From the NCBI RefSeq assembly GCF_946478805.1, contig NZ_CAMLDC010000001.1:62001-126000 (forward strand): a DNA stretch of 64,000 nt, written 5' to 3'. The DNA comes from an uncultured Fluviicola sp. (GTDB lineage: Bacteria; Bacteroidota; Bacteroidia; Flavobacteriales; Crocinitomicaceae). The stretch's first letter is position 1; each line of letters opens with the position of its first letter. Made by a program: the position numbers and the translations under genes. This document shows positions 17,261 to 24,172 of this stretch, piece by piece. The notes below the pieces were generated by a model. The model worked only from the letters and a program-made list of their open reading frames with translations. It was not told the origin of the DNA and did no database searches.

Positions 17261-17881
17261 ATGATACGAGTTCAATTTATCCTTTTCACTTCTTTATTTT
17301 GGTATTTAAATTCTTTTGCCCAAGAAAAGAAACCTGATTTGAAACACCTTTTCAATGAATTTCATGCTTCGGTGAATCACGGAATCCCGCTTTATACTGA
17401 AGACCGAACCTTTTTTGGAACCGGTTTGGGAGCTGGCAAAGTTTTTCGTGCTGAAAAGATTGTCGCTTTTCGATCAGGGTTGGAACTACAACTCTTTCAT
17501 TGCTGGCAAGCAAACGACCCATCGCATTTCACTAATGGAAGCAATATTCATTCTTATTTCGTGGATTTATCCGTGCCGGTAATAATGAGAATAAACATCA
17601 GTCATTTTTTCGTTGAATTGGGAGGTAATGTTGGGGTTGGAGTTGGAGGTCGAAAACAGGAAACTACTTATAGCTCCTCAACCGGACAAACTGTTATGAC
17701 TGTACAAAAGTCTAGGACAGGTTCCGGATTTTGGCTTGGACCGGCGTTTGGAATCGGAACCTTAATTCCATTGAATGAAAGATTGGATTTATTGATAAGG
17801 CCGGATGTACAATTGAATTGGCAGATTTACGGTGGTATGGACTTGTATGGGCGTTTGAGTGTTGGGATTCATTTGAAGTAA
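17261..17881 (+). CDS. Outer-membrane beta-barrel, FHASVNH tandem family
   Basis: 206 residues. The signal peptide (FILFTSLFWYLNSFAQ) is followed by the family N-terminus FNEFHASVNHGIPLY, then RTFFGTGLGAGKVFRAEK, the FHCW strand end, DLSVPVIMRINISHFFVELG (a PorT/OMP-like barrel strand pattern) and the closing MDLYGRLSVGIHLK. Alternating hydrophobic strands and short charged turns suggest an 8 to 10 strand barrel (inference). It is one of five related genes in 4.3 kb; the copy upstream is a pseudogene. A perfect 26-bp palindromic terminator follows. Function unknown. Confidence 0.82.
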   Translation: MIRVQFILFTSLFWYLNSFAQEKKPDLKHLFNEFHASVNHGIPLYTEDRTFFGTGLGAGKVFRAEKIVAFRSGLELQLFHCWQANDPSHFTNGSNIHSYFVDLSVPVIMRINISHFFVELGGNVGVGVGGRKQETTYSSSTGQTVMTVQKSRTGSGFWLGPAFGIGTLIPLNERLDLLIRPDVQLNWQIYGGMDLYGRLSVGIHLK

Positions 17882-17900
17882 AATTGAATAATAATCATTG

Positions 17901-17930
17901 AAAGGTTGGGAAATTTCCCAACCTTTTTTT
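17901..17930 (+). terminator. Perfect palindromic terminator
   Basis: AAAGGTTGGGAAA and its exact complement TTTCCCAACCTTT (17901-17926) followed by more T. A degraded look-alike (ggccgggaattttccaacc) follows the family member that ends at 20395. Confidence 0.85.
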
Positions 17931-17997
17931 GTTTTGTGCATTCACTGGATAAGTGATCCGATAATTCGTTTTATCTTCATCGAATATTGAAACCAGA

Positions 17998-19044
17998 ATG
18001 ATGATTAAACTGTTGAAACCAATCAATCTAGTTGCTTTCGGGGCATTGATGCTCTGGAACGAAACTTTTGCCCAATGCTTCGATGATACGTATACCAAGA
18101 TTTCAAAAAAAGACCTTGTTTCTTGCAACAATCAGCAGTGGGTATTGGAATTCGAAGATAATTTTGATGGCAAGGAATTGAAATCCAAAGAATGGACACT
18201 TCCTTACCAGGGAGTTTTGGCCGGGTTTAATTTTGAGCATGACGGTTCCAAAACGTGGTACGCCAATACGGGATCGACTCCTGCACTTCCGCTTTCGCAC
18301 AACATCACATCTGAAAATGGTATCCTGAAGATGACTGCCAGGAAAGAGAGCACGCCTATTACCGGGAAATACGTGGTGAATTGGTCTACGAATCCTCCCG
18401 GGAAAGATTCTTCTTCATTTCTCTATTCTTCTGCCTGGATTGAATCCAAACGGATGTTTGGTTACGGAAAATACGAAGCGCGGATCAAGATCCCGAAGGG
18501 CAAGGGATTGTGGCCGGCATTTTGGCTGTTCAATGGAGAGAATGGAAAGCACAATTACGAGATCGATATTTTTGAATTCTGGAACGAGTACAATTGTGTA
18601 GGCCGATATAAGAAAAACAGGTTATCGAAGAATCCGCATTTCACCATTCATGGCGACAGTATTAATCGAACCAGTTCCCAATGTGCCGATGACATGTATC
18701 CATGCTATGGAAATTGGGGTAATTCAAAAACCGATTTCAGTGATGATTTCCATGTCTATACTTTGGAATGGGATTATTACAAGATCATTTGGACAATCGA
18801 TGGGGAAGTGGTTCATTCCCTGTATCGTTTTAATTCGAAAAATGGAACACCTACGGATTGCGACAATATCGTGGAAGGAGGCGAATATAAGGTCAATGAG
18901 TCCTGGCCATTTACCACGCAAATGCAAGTACGATTCAACCTGGGAATCCAACATGGTAACGACAATGATCCGAATTCAAACGACACGTATCCAAATGCAA
19001 TGGAAATAGATTATTTTCGTTTTTATAAAAAAGGAGCCAACTAA
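17998..19044 (+). CDS. Glycoside hydrolase family 16 (beta-glucanase-like)
   Basis: An exported endo-beta-glucanase-type enzyme (laminarinase/lichenase fold). 348 residues with a signal peptide (LVAFGALMLWNETFAQ). The GH16 domain starts at WVLEFEDNFDGKELKSKEW and shows FGYGKYEARIKIPKGKGLWP, the catalytic block YEIDIFEFW (pattern ExDxxE: nucleophile and acid/base Glu with the Asp between), FHVYTLEWDYYKIIWTIDG and the last strand MEIDYFRFYKKG. There is no T9SS sorting domain, so it is periplasmic or released by another route. It sits between members of the FHASVNH barrel family. Substrate is likely a beta-1,3 or mixed-linkage glucan, not provable here. Confidence 0.93.
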   Translation: MMIKLLKPINLVAFGALMLWNETFAQCFDDTYTKISKKDLVSCNNQQWVLEFEDNFDGKELKSKEWTLPYQGVLAGFNFEHDGSKTWYANTGSTPALPLSHNITSENGILKMTARKESTPITGKYVVNWSTNPPGKDSSSFLYSSAWIESKRMFGYGKYEARIKIPKGKGLWPAFWLFNGENGKHNYEIDIFEFWNEYNCVGRYKKNRLSKNPHFTIHGDSINRTSSQCADDMYPCYGNWGNSKTDFSDDFHVYTLEWDYYKIIWTIDGEVVHSLYRFNSKNGTPTDCDNIVEGGEYKVNESWPFTTQMQVRFNLGIQHGNDNDPNSNDTYPNAMEIDYFRFYKKGAN

Positions 19045-19076
19045 AAGATTGAACAACACCTAAAATCAAGCTGGAA

Positions 19077-19730
19077 ATGAAAAACCGAATCTTATTCCTC
19101 CTTCTCCTGATATCGGGATTCGGATTTTCTCAATCGAACGAACAGTCTCTTCGGAATTTAGTCAATGAATTCCATGTTTCCGTAAACCGCGGAATAGGAG
19201 CTGAACGCAATTTTTTCGGGACAGGTTTGGGTGTAAATCATGTTTTTAGAGCCGATCAGTCACTGGGAGCGCGTATCGGATTGCAGGCTGATTTTTATCA
19301 TTTTTGGAATGCGGGAGTTTCAGGACCAGAATTTAATAAATACGAAAGCAGGTATAATCAGCATTTTAATGCGTTGAATATCAGTGTTCCGTTTGGCCTG
19401 CAGGTCAATTTCGGTTATTCAGTTCGATACTTATTCGAAATGGGAGCCGAGTTGGGAGTGAATACAACTACCAGGTATTCAGCTGATATCCATTCCAGTT
19501 TCAGTGCTACTGAAGTAAATGAGCATGTCAATTCAACAATGAATCTGGGAGCATTTTTGGGATTTAATTTGGGAGCTGGCGTCCGGATACCATTCAATGA
19601 TGCGATCAGCTTGTTAGTAAAACCAAGTGTCGGAGTACAAGCTTATGTTTCCGGTTTCAAAGGAGATGCTTTAACTATGGGTAATGCTTACGCCAAATTG
19701 ACTTTGGGCATTTTACTTCAAAACTATTGA
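19077..19730 (+). CDS. Outer-membrane beta-barrel, FHASVNH family (divergent copy)
   Basis: 217 residues: signal peptide (ILFLLLLISGFGFSQ), then LVNEFHVSVNRGIGAERNFF and GTGLGVNHVFRADQSLGARI, which align with the pseudogene and the 17261 copy. The middle strands (YLFEMGAELGVNTTTRYSA, LGAFLGFNLGAGVRIPFND) have the glycine-rich alternation of outer-membrane strands. The end is YAKLTLGILLQNY. It starts 32 bp after the GH16 stop and its stop is 2 bp before the next member's ATG, so GH16 and these barrels may share a transcript. Function unknown. Confidence 0.82.
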   Translation: MKNRILFLLLLISGFGFSQSNEQSLRNLVNEFHVSVNRGIGAERNFFGTGLGVNHVFRADQSLGARIGLQADFYHFWNAGVSGPEFNKYESRYNQHFNALNISVPFGLQVNFGYSVRYLFEMGAELGVNTTTRYSADIHSSFSATEVNEHVNSTMNLGAFLGFNLGAGVRIPFNDAISLLVKPSVGVQAYVSGFKGDALTMGNAYAKLTLGILLQNY

Positions 19731-19732
19731 TT

Positions 19733-20395
19733 ATGAAATCGTTGTTGTTAATTTTATTGCTTGTATTTATTTCCCTGAAAATTCAGGCTCAAGATCGGCT
19801 AAGAGACATTCGGGGATGGGAATTTCATGCTTCGGTGAATCATCCGATAAGTAATAAGCCCGGAGTAAGAACCTTCTATGGAGGAGGAGTTGGAGTAAAC
19901 GTAATCTTTAAGGATACCAGTCGTGTGTGTTTTAAAACCGGGGTCGAGTTCAATTATTTCCATACATGGGATTCATGGCTTTATTCCGGACATTTTTCCA
20001 ATCAAACGAATATTCATTATCAATATGCTAATTTATCGATCCCGGCAATTGTAAGGTTCAACAGGGGAGATGAATTCAAACTATTTCTGGAATTCGGAGC
20101 TTATCTTGGAATTTCATTGGGAGGTGAAATGAGATCCACTTATTCCACTTATGACCCGTTGAGCAATTACTCTTTTAACGGATTTAAACGCGAGAATTAT
20201 TCTCCCGGTTTGTCTTTTACACCCATGCTCGGTTTTGGAACGAGATTACCGCTTTCAGAACGAGTTGACCTGGTCTTGAAACCTGAATTCGCATTTATAT
20301 TAAATCAAGAGAATAGCGAGAGTTTCAACAGACATTATTTCTATGCACGTTTTTGTGTCGGAATTCATTTAAAGAAAAAAGGGAATAACAAGTGA
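19733..20395 (+). CDS. Outer-membrane beta-barrel, FHASVNH family
   Basis: About 220 residues from ATG 19733 (the frame also opens at a TTG two codons earlier). Signal peptide LLLILLLVFISLKIQAQ, then the family pattern WEFHASVNHPISNK, RTFYGGGVGVNVIFKDTSR, VEFNYFHTWDS, ANLSIPAIVRFNRGDEFKLF, LEFGAYLGISLGGEM, GFGTRLPLSERVDLVLKPEF and the end YARFCVGIHLKKKG. It is closest to the next gene, and more distant from the 17261 and 19077 copies. Adjacent with 2 bp spacing to the preceding copy. A decayed terminator-like palindrome follows. Confidence 0.83.
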   Translation: MKSLLLILLLVFISLKIQAQDRLRDIRGWEFHASVNHPISNKPGVRTFYGGGVGVNVIFKDTSRVCFKTGVEFNYFHTWDSWLYSGHFSNQTNIHYQYANLSIPAIVRFNRGDEFKLFLEFGAYLGISLGGEMRSTYSTYDPLSNYSFNGFKRENYSPGLSFTPMLGFGTRLPLSERVDLVLKPEFAFILNQENSESFNRHYFYARFCVGIHLKKKGNNK

Positions 20396-20465
20396 AGGCC
20401 GGGAATTTTCCAACCATTTCTGTCTGAGAGGATCAATGGAAAAAAGAATAAAATCACCTCAAATC

Positions 20466-21155
20466 ATGAAAAATCACTTTTTAATCTTACTTGTCCTTAT
20501 TCCTTTCGGAGCAAGAACACAGGGTCCCGGTTTTGAATTTTATTACTCTGTGAATCATCCTTTGAGCAGTAAAGAAGACAGGACATTTTTTGGGGGAGGT
20601 ATCGGTGCATCTGTTGTTTTCCGCGATACCAAGGTGTTCAACTTTAGAACGGGAACGGAAGTGAATTACTTCCATACTTGGGACGAGAGTGCTTATGATG
20701 GTAAGATGTCATATCGAAGGGATTTACATTATCAGTATGTGGTATTGTCTGTTCCGGCTTTTGCACGATTGACTTTTGGAGACCGGTTTAAATGGTTTTT
20801 GGAAGCCGGGGCTTACGTTGGAATTTGTTTGGGAGGAAATGTTCAATACACCAGGATTTCTTACGGTCCGTCGCCGAATATGTCATCAACGCAAGAGAAT
20901 ACAGAATCATACAGAACCGGTTTATCCATTACACCTGCAGCTAGTTTTGGAGTGAGATTTCCGCTTTCAGAGCGCATAGACTTCTTTTTAAAGCCTGAAT
21001 TCGCTGTCGTAAAAAACAACCTGGGAGCTAATAACCCTTTTTCTCACAAGAATAATTATTACGGTCCGGTTAACCCTGCAAAAAATGATTTTGATTACCT
21101 GTATATGTATGTGCGTTTCTGTGCAGGAATTCACTTGAAACCAAAAGTGAGGTAA
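20466..21155 (+). CDS. Outer-membrane beta-barrel, FHASVNH family, last copy
   Basis: 229 residues from ATG 20466, which gives a proper signal peptide (MKNHFLILLVLIPFGARTQG). An upstream ATG at 20436 would add ten charged residues ahead of it and is less likely. The family pattern holds with FEFYYSVNHPLSSKEDRTFF, GGGIGASVVFRDTKVF, EVNYFHTWDES, LSVPAFARLTFGDRFKWFLE, LSERIDFFLKPEF and the end YVRFCAGIHLKPK. It has an extra loop rich in Asn/Pro near residue 195. It closes the array and is followed by a bidirectional terminator. Function unknown; probably one barrel per gene in the outer membrane. Confidence 0.83.
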   Translation: MKNHFLILLVLIPFGARTQGPGFEFYYSVNHPLSSKEDRTFFGGGIGASVVFRDTKVFNFRTGTEVNYFHTWDESAYDGKMSYRRDLHYQYVVLSVPAFARLTFGDRFKWFLEAGAYVGICLGGNVQYTRISYGPSPNMSSTQENTESYRTGLSITPAASFGVRFPLSERIDFFLKPEFAVVKNNLGANNPFSHKNNYYGPVNPAKNDFDYLYMYVRFCAGIHLKPKVR

Positions 21156-21161
21156 AAAGAA

Positions 21162-21196
21162 AAAGCCTTCCGCATATTGGGAAGGCTTTCGTGTTT
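21162..21196. terminator. Bidirectional terminator
   Basis: AAAGCCTTCC (21162-21171) pairs with GGAAGGCTTT (21180-21189), with A/T runs outside both arms. It lies between convergent genes. Confidence 0.85.
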
Positions 21197-21239
21197 TTAT
21201 ACTTGTCGAATACTTGTCAGTTGTCGAAGTAGTGTTTTC

Positions 21240-22400
21240 TTATCTTTCAGATCCACCTTGTTTTTCCATAGGAGGAGTTGGTGTGCTTACCGCAGGAGTC
21301 ACATTCAATAACTCAATATCAAATACCAGGTCTGAATAAGGAGGAATTCCACCCGGTCTTCCGGCAGCACCGTACGCTTTGAAATAAGGAATCACGAAAA
21401 TACCACGTCCACCTTTACTCAAAATGGAAATTGCTTCGTCATAACCTGCAATCATTTGACCTACATTGTGTGTAAAATCCAACGGTTGGTTGCGATCGCG
21501 GGAAGAATCGAATTTTGTTCCGTTCAGGAATGTTCCTGTATAATGAGTTGAAACATTGTCGCCTTTGTTTGCTTTCGTACCGTTTCCTTCAGTTTGGATA
21601 ACATAAACCAAACCGGATTCCGTTTGCTGTGCATTCGGGTATTTTTTACGGATTTCACTCAATAAGTAAACACGGTATTCTGCTTCCGTCATAGCTGAAG
21701 CTTTCGCGATACGCTCTTTTTCAATAGCATCCAATTTTGCTTGCTCTGCTTTTTTCACCTCTTGTTCAGCTTGTACTTTCGCATAGGCCGTTTTGAAATT
21801 TTCAGTTGCATTCCAGGTTTTGTATGCTTTTCCATTGCGAATGATCATCACTTTCGTCATCACATCATTTGCTTCGATCTTATTCACCACATCCTGTCCT
21901 TGAACGACATGTCCGAAAACAGTATGTTTTCCATTTAACCATGGAGTTTCTTTGTGTGTGATAAAGAATTGACTTCCGTTTGTGCCAGGACCGCTATTTG
22001 CCATAGAAAGAATGCCGGGACCGCTATGTGTCAGGTCGGGTCTTGTTTCATCAGGGAATTTATATCCGGGACCTCCCATTCCTGTTCCTTGCGGGTCTCC
22101 ACCTTGAATCATGAAATCCTTGATTACCCGGTGGAATTTCAATCCGTCGTAGAATGGTTTGGTAATTTTGATAGAATCAAAAAGTGTCAGGTTTCCTTCT
22201 GCCAAACCAACGAAATTGGCAACTGTCATAGGTGTTTTATCCGCTTCCAGTTTCACGATGATATTTCCTTTCGTAGTAACAAAAGCTGCGTAAATACCAG
22301 GCTCGGCGTCTTTAGGTAATTCAACTTTTTGTGCAAAAAGTGAAGTGGTAGTGATACATAAAAGCATCAACGCTGAAATGTACTTAAGTCCTTTTTTCAT
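21240..22400 (-). CDS. Dual immunophilin: cyclophilin-FKBP fusion
   Basis: A periplasmic peptidyl-prolyl isomerase with two unrelated catalytic domains. 386 residues from ATG 22400 (the frame also opens at a TTG two codons earlier). Signal peptide ALMLLCITTTSLFAQ. A cyclophilin domain (about 35-205) shows FHRVIKDFMIQGGDPQG, GPGILSMANSGPGTNGSQFF and HTVFGHVVQGQDVV. A charged helical linker (EQEVKKAEQAKLDAIEKER) follows. The FKBP domain (about 265-375) shows NVSTHYTGTFLNGTKFDSS, MIAGYDEAISILSKGGRG and FDIELLNV. Both active-site regions look complete. Such dual-family proteins are known in a few bacteria. Convergent with the barrel array, whose products it may help fold (inference). Confidence 0.94.
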   Translation of the reverse strand: MKKGLKYISALMLLCITTTSLFAQKVELPKDAEPGIYAAFVTTKGNIIVKLEADKTPMTVANFVGLAEGNLTLFDSIKITKPFYDGLKFHRVIKDFMIQGGDPQGTGMGGPGYKFPDETRPDLTHSGPGILSMANSGPGTNGSQFFITHKETPWLNGKHTVFGHVVQGQDVVNKIEANDVMTKVMIIRNGKAYKTWNATENFKTAYAKVQAEQEVKKAEQAKLDAIEKERIAKASAMTEAEYRVYLLSEIRKKYPNAQQTESGLVYVIQTEGNGTKANKGDNVSTHYTGTFLNGTKFDSSRDRNQPLDFTHNVGQMIAGYDEAISILSKGGRGIFVIPYFKAYGAAGRPGGIPPYSDLVFDIELLNVTPAVSTPTPPMEKQGGSER

Positions 22401-22480
22401 ATTCAATTATTTGGGTTTAAAAATAGTGCAATTTTGCGAACTGCATGGGAAAAATCAAAAATCAGTCCAAAAGATGATTT

Positions 22481-22548
22481 AAACGCAAAGAATGTAAGAG
22501 CGCAAAGACACAATATATAAAAACGCTGTGGTCTCTGCGGCTAAAATA
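22481..22548. repeat. Short-word inverted repeat (cgcaaag type)
   Basis: The left part holds aacgcaaagaatgtaagag and cgcaaagacacaa (22481-22512). The right part (22524-22548, cgctgtggtctctgcggcta) is a decayed complement of a cgcaaagacac word run. It lies in the divergent spacer between the immunophilin and MBL-rhodanese genes. Same design as the spacers at 1026, 2288 and 6336. Confidence 0.45.
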
Positions 22549-22651
22549 GAATATGGGAATTCAACATTGAAATTGGAATTAACTCATCTTATGAGAAAAG
22601 TCATTTTTTGCGTCGAAAAAAACACGAAATTTGTTCTACAAAAATACAGAC

Positions 22652-24049
22652 ATGCGAATAGAACAATTATACACCAAATGTTTAGCTGAAGCGGCATATT
22701 TCATTGAAAGCGAAGGAGAAATTGCAGTAATCGATCCGTTGAGAGAAGTTCAGCCATACCTGGACCTGGCTAAAGAATGGAACGGAGAGATCAAATACAT
22801 TTTTGAAACACATTTCCATGCAGACTTTGTTTCGGGTCATATTGACCTGGCAAAAGAAACCGGGGGAAAGATTGTATACGGTCCAACGGCAAAAACGAAT
22901 TTTGAAAGCATTATTGCGGAAGACAACCAGGAATTCAAAGTTGGAAAAATCACGATTAAAGTATTACACACACCGGGACATACTCCTGAATCCGTAACGT
23001 ACCTGTTATTGGATGAAAATGGAAAGGAAACAGCGATTTTCACCGGGGACACTTTGTTCCTTGGAGATGTCGGGAGACCGGATCTGGCGATTAAGGGAGA
23101 TTTGACACAATACGATCTGGCTGGAATGTTATTCGATTCCTTGCGAAACAGGATCATGATTTTACCGGATTCATTGACAGTTTACCCGGGTCACGGAGCC
23201 GGAAGTTCATGTGGGAAAAGCATGAGTTCTGAAACTGTCGGAACGCTGGGAGAGCAAAAACAAACCAATTATGCTTTGCGGGCTGATATGACCCGTGAGG
23301 AATTCATCAAGGAAGTGACGGAAGGAATCTTGCCTCCGCCGCAATATTTTCCTAAGAACGCCATGATGAACAAAAATGGTTATGAGTCAATCGATGAAGT
23401 GATTTCGAAAGGGAACACTCCTCTCGAAGTTTCAGAAGTGAAAAGATTGATTGAGGATGGCGTATTGGTTTTGGATGTACGCAACCAGGATGAATACATC
23501 CGGGGAGCGGTTCCAAACAGTTTGTTTATCGGTTTGAATGGAACATTTGCCATGTGGGTTGGAGCTTTGATTGAAAATATCAATCAACCGATCGTGTTGG
23601 TCGTTCCGGAAGGAAAAGAAGAGGAAACTGTCATGCGTTTGGCACGTGTGGGTTATGACAATTGTGTCGGCTACCTGAAAGGTGGAATGAAAGCCTGGAG
23701 TGAAGCTGGAGAGCCGGTAGAAACCATTGAATCGGTAACTGCTGAAAGCATCGCCGACACCATTGGGTCACTTCCGATTTTGGATGTGCGCAAACCGGGA
23801 GAATACGAAGCGGAACACCTGGAGAATGCAGAACACGTTGCCTTGGATTTCATGCTGGATGATTTGGGAGATTTGAAACCGAATAATCCGTATTATGTGC
23901 ATTGTGCAGGTGGCTACCGAAGTGTAATTGCAATTTCCTTGTTGAAACGAAAAGGATTCAAAAACCTGGTTGACATCGCCGGTGGATTCGGTGCGATCAA
24001 AAAAGCAGGAATCCCGACAACCGACTTTGTTTGCAGTTCAAAGAAGTAA
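22652..24049 (+). CDS. MBL-fold hydrolase with two rhodanese domains
   Basis: Likely a persulfide dioxygenase/sulfurtransferase-type protein of sulfur metabolism. 465 residues from ATG 22652; an in-frame TTG at 22631 is unlikely. The metallo-beta-lactamase domain (1-240) has THFHADFVSGH, HTPGHTPESVTY, FTGDTLFLGDVGRPD and YPGHGAGSSCGKSM. The first rhodanese domain (about 265-355) has VLDVRNQDEYIRGAVPNS but LVVPEGKEEE where the active Cys should be, so it is probably inactive. The second (about 370-465) keeps HCAGGYRSVIAISLL with a Cys. This matches the MBL-RHOD-RHOD layout. Ends before a perfect 36-bp palindrome. Confidence 0.92.
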   Translation: MRIEQLYTKCLAEAAYFIESEGEIAVIDPLREVQPYLDLAKEWNGEIKYIFETHFHADFVSGHIDLAKETGGKIVYGPTAKTNFESIIAEDNQEFKVGKITIKVLHTPGHTPESVTYLLLDENGKETAIFTGDTLFLGDVGRPDLAIKGDLTQYDLAGMLFDSLRNRIMILPDSLTVYPGHGAGSSCGKSMSSETVGTLGEQKQTNYALRADMTREEFIKEVTEGILPPPQYFPKNAMMNKNGYESIDEVISKGNTPLEVSEVKRLIEDGVLVLDVRNQDEYIRGAVPNSLFIGLNGTFAMWVGALIENINQPIVLVVPEGKEEETVMRLARVGYDNCVGYLKGGMKAWSEAGEPVETIESVTAESIADTIGSLPILDVRKPGEYEAEHLENAEHVALDFMLDDLGDLKPNNPYYVHCAGGYRSVIAISLLKRKGFKNLVDIAGGFGAIKKAGIPTTDFVCSSKK

Positions 24050-24070
24050 AAAGAATAGAATGAATTAATG

Positions 24071-24106
24071 AACAATAGGGGCGCGATTAATCGCGCCCCT
24101 ATTGTT
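24071..24106 (+). terminator. Perfect 36-bp palindrome, terminator / REP-like
   Basis: Arms of 18 bp with no mismatch (AACAATAGGGGCGCGATT and complement), then TTT. It is GC-rich compared with its surroundings. The AGGGGCG...CGCCCCT form resembles dispersed REP-like palindromes as well as a terminator for the gene before it. Confidence 0.7.
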
Positions 24107-24160
24107 TTTAGGGTTTAAGAATTAGGTATAGATTCGTCATTACATTTTCCCTTATTTAGT

Positions 24161-24168
24161 TAAATTTG
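24161..24168 (+). promoter_or_regulatory. Minus-7 element TAAATTTG, 4 bp before glyS ATG
   Basis: TAAATTTG with GCGCC... reduced to 4 bp before ATG 24173. It fits the TAnnTTTG consensus and implies a leaderless glyS transcript. Confidence 0.6.
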
Positions 24169-24172
24169 CGCC

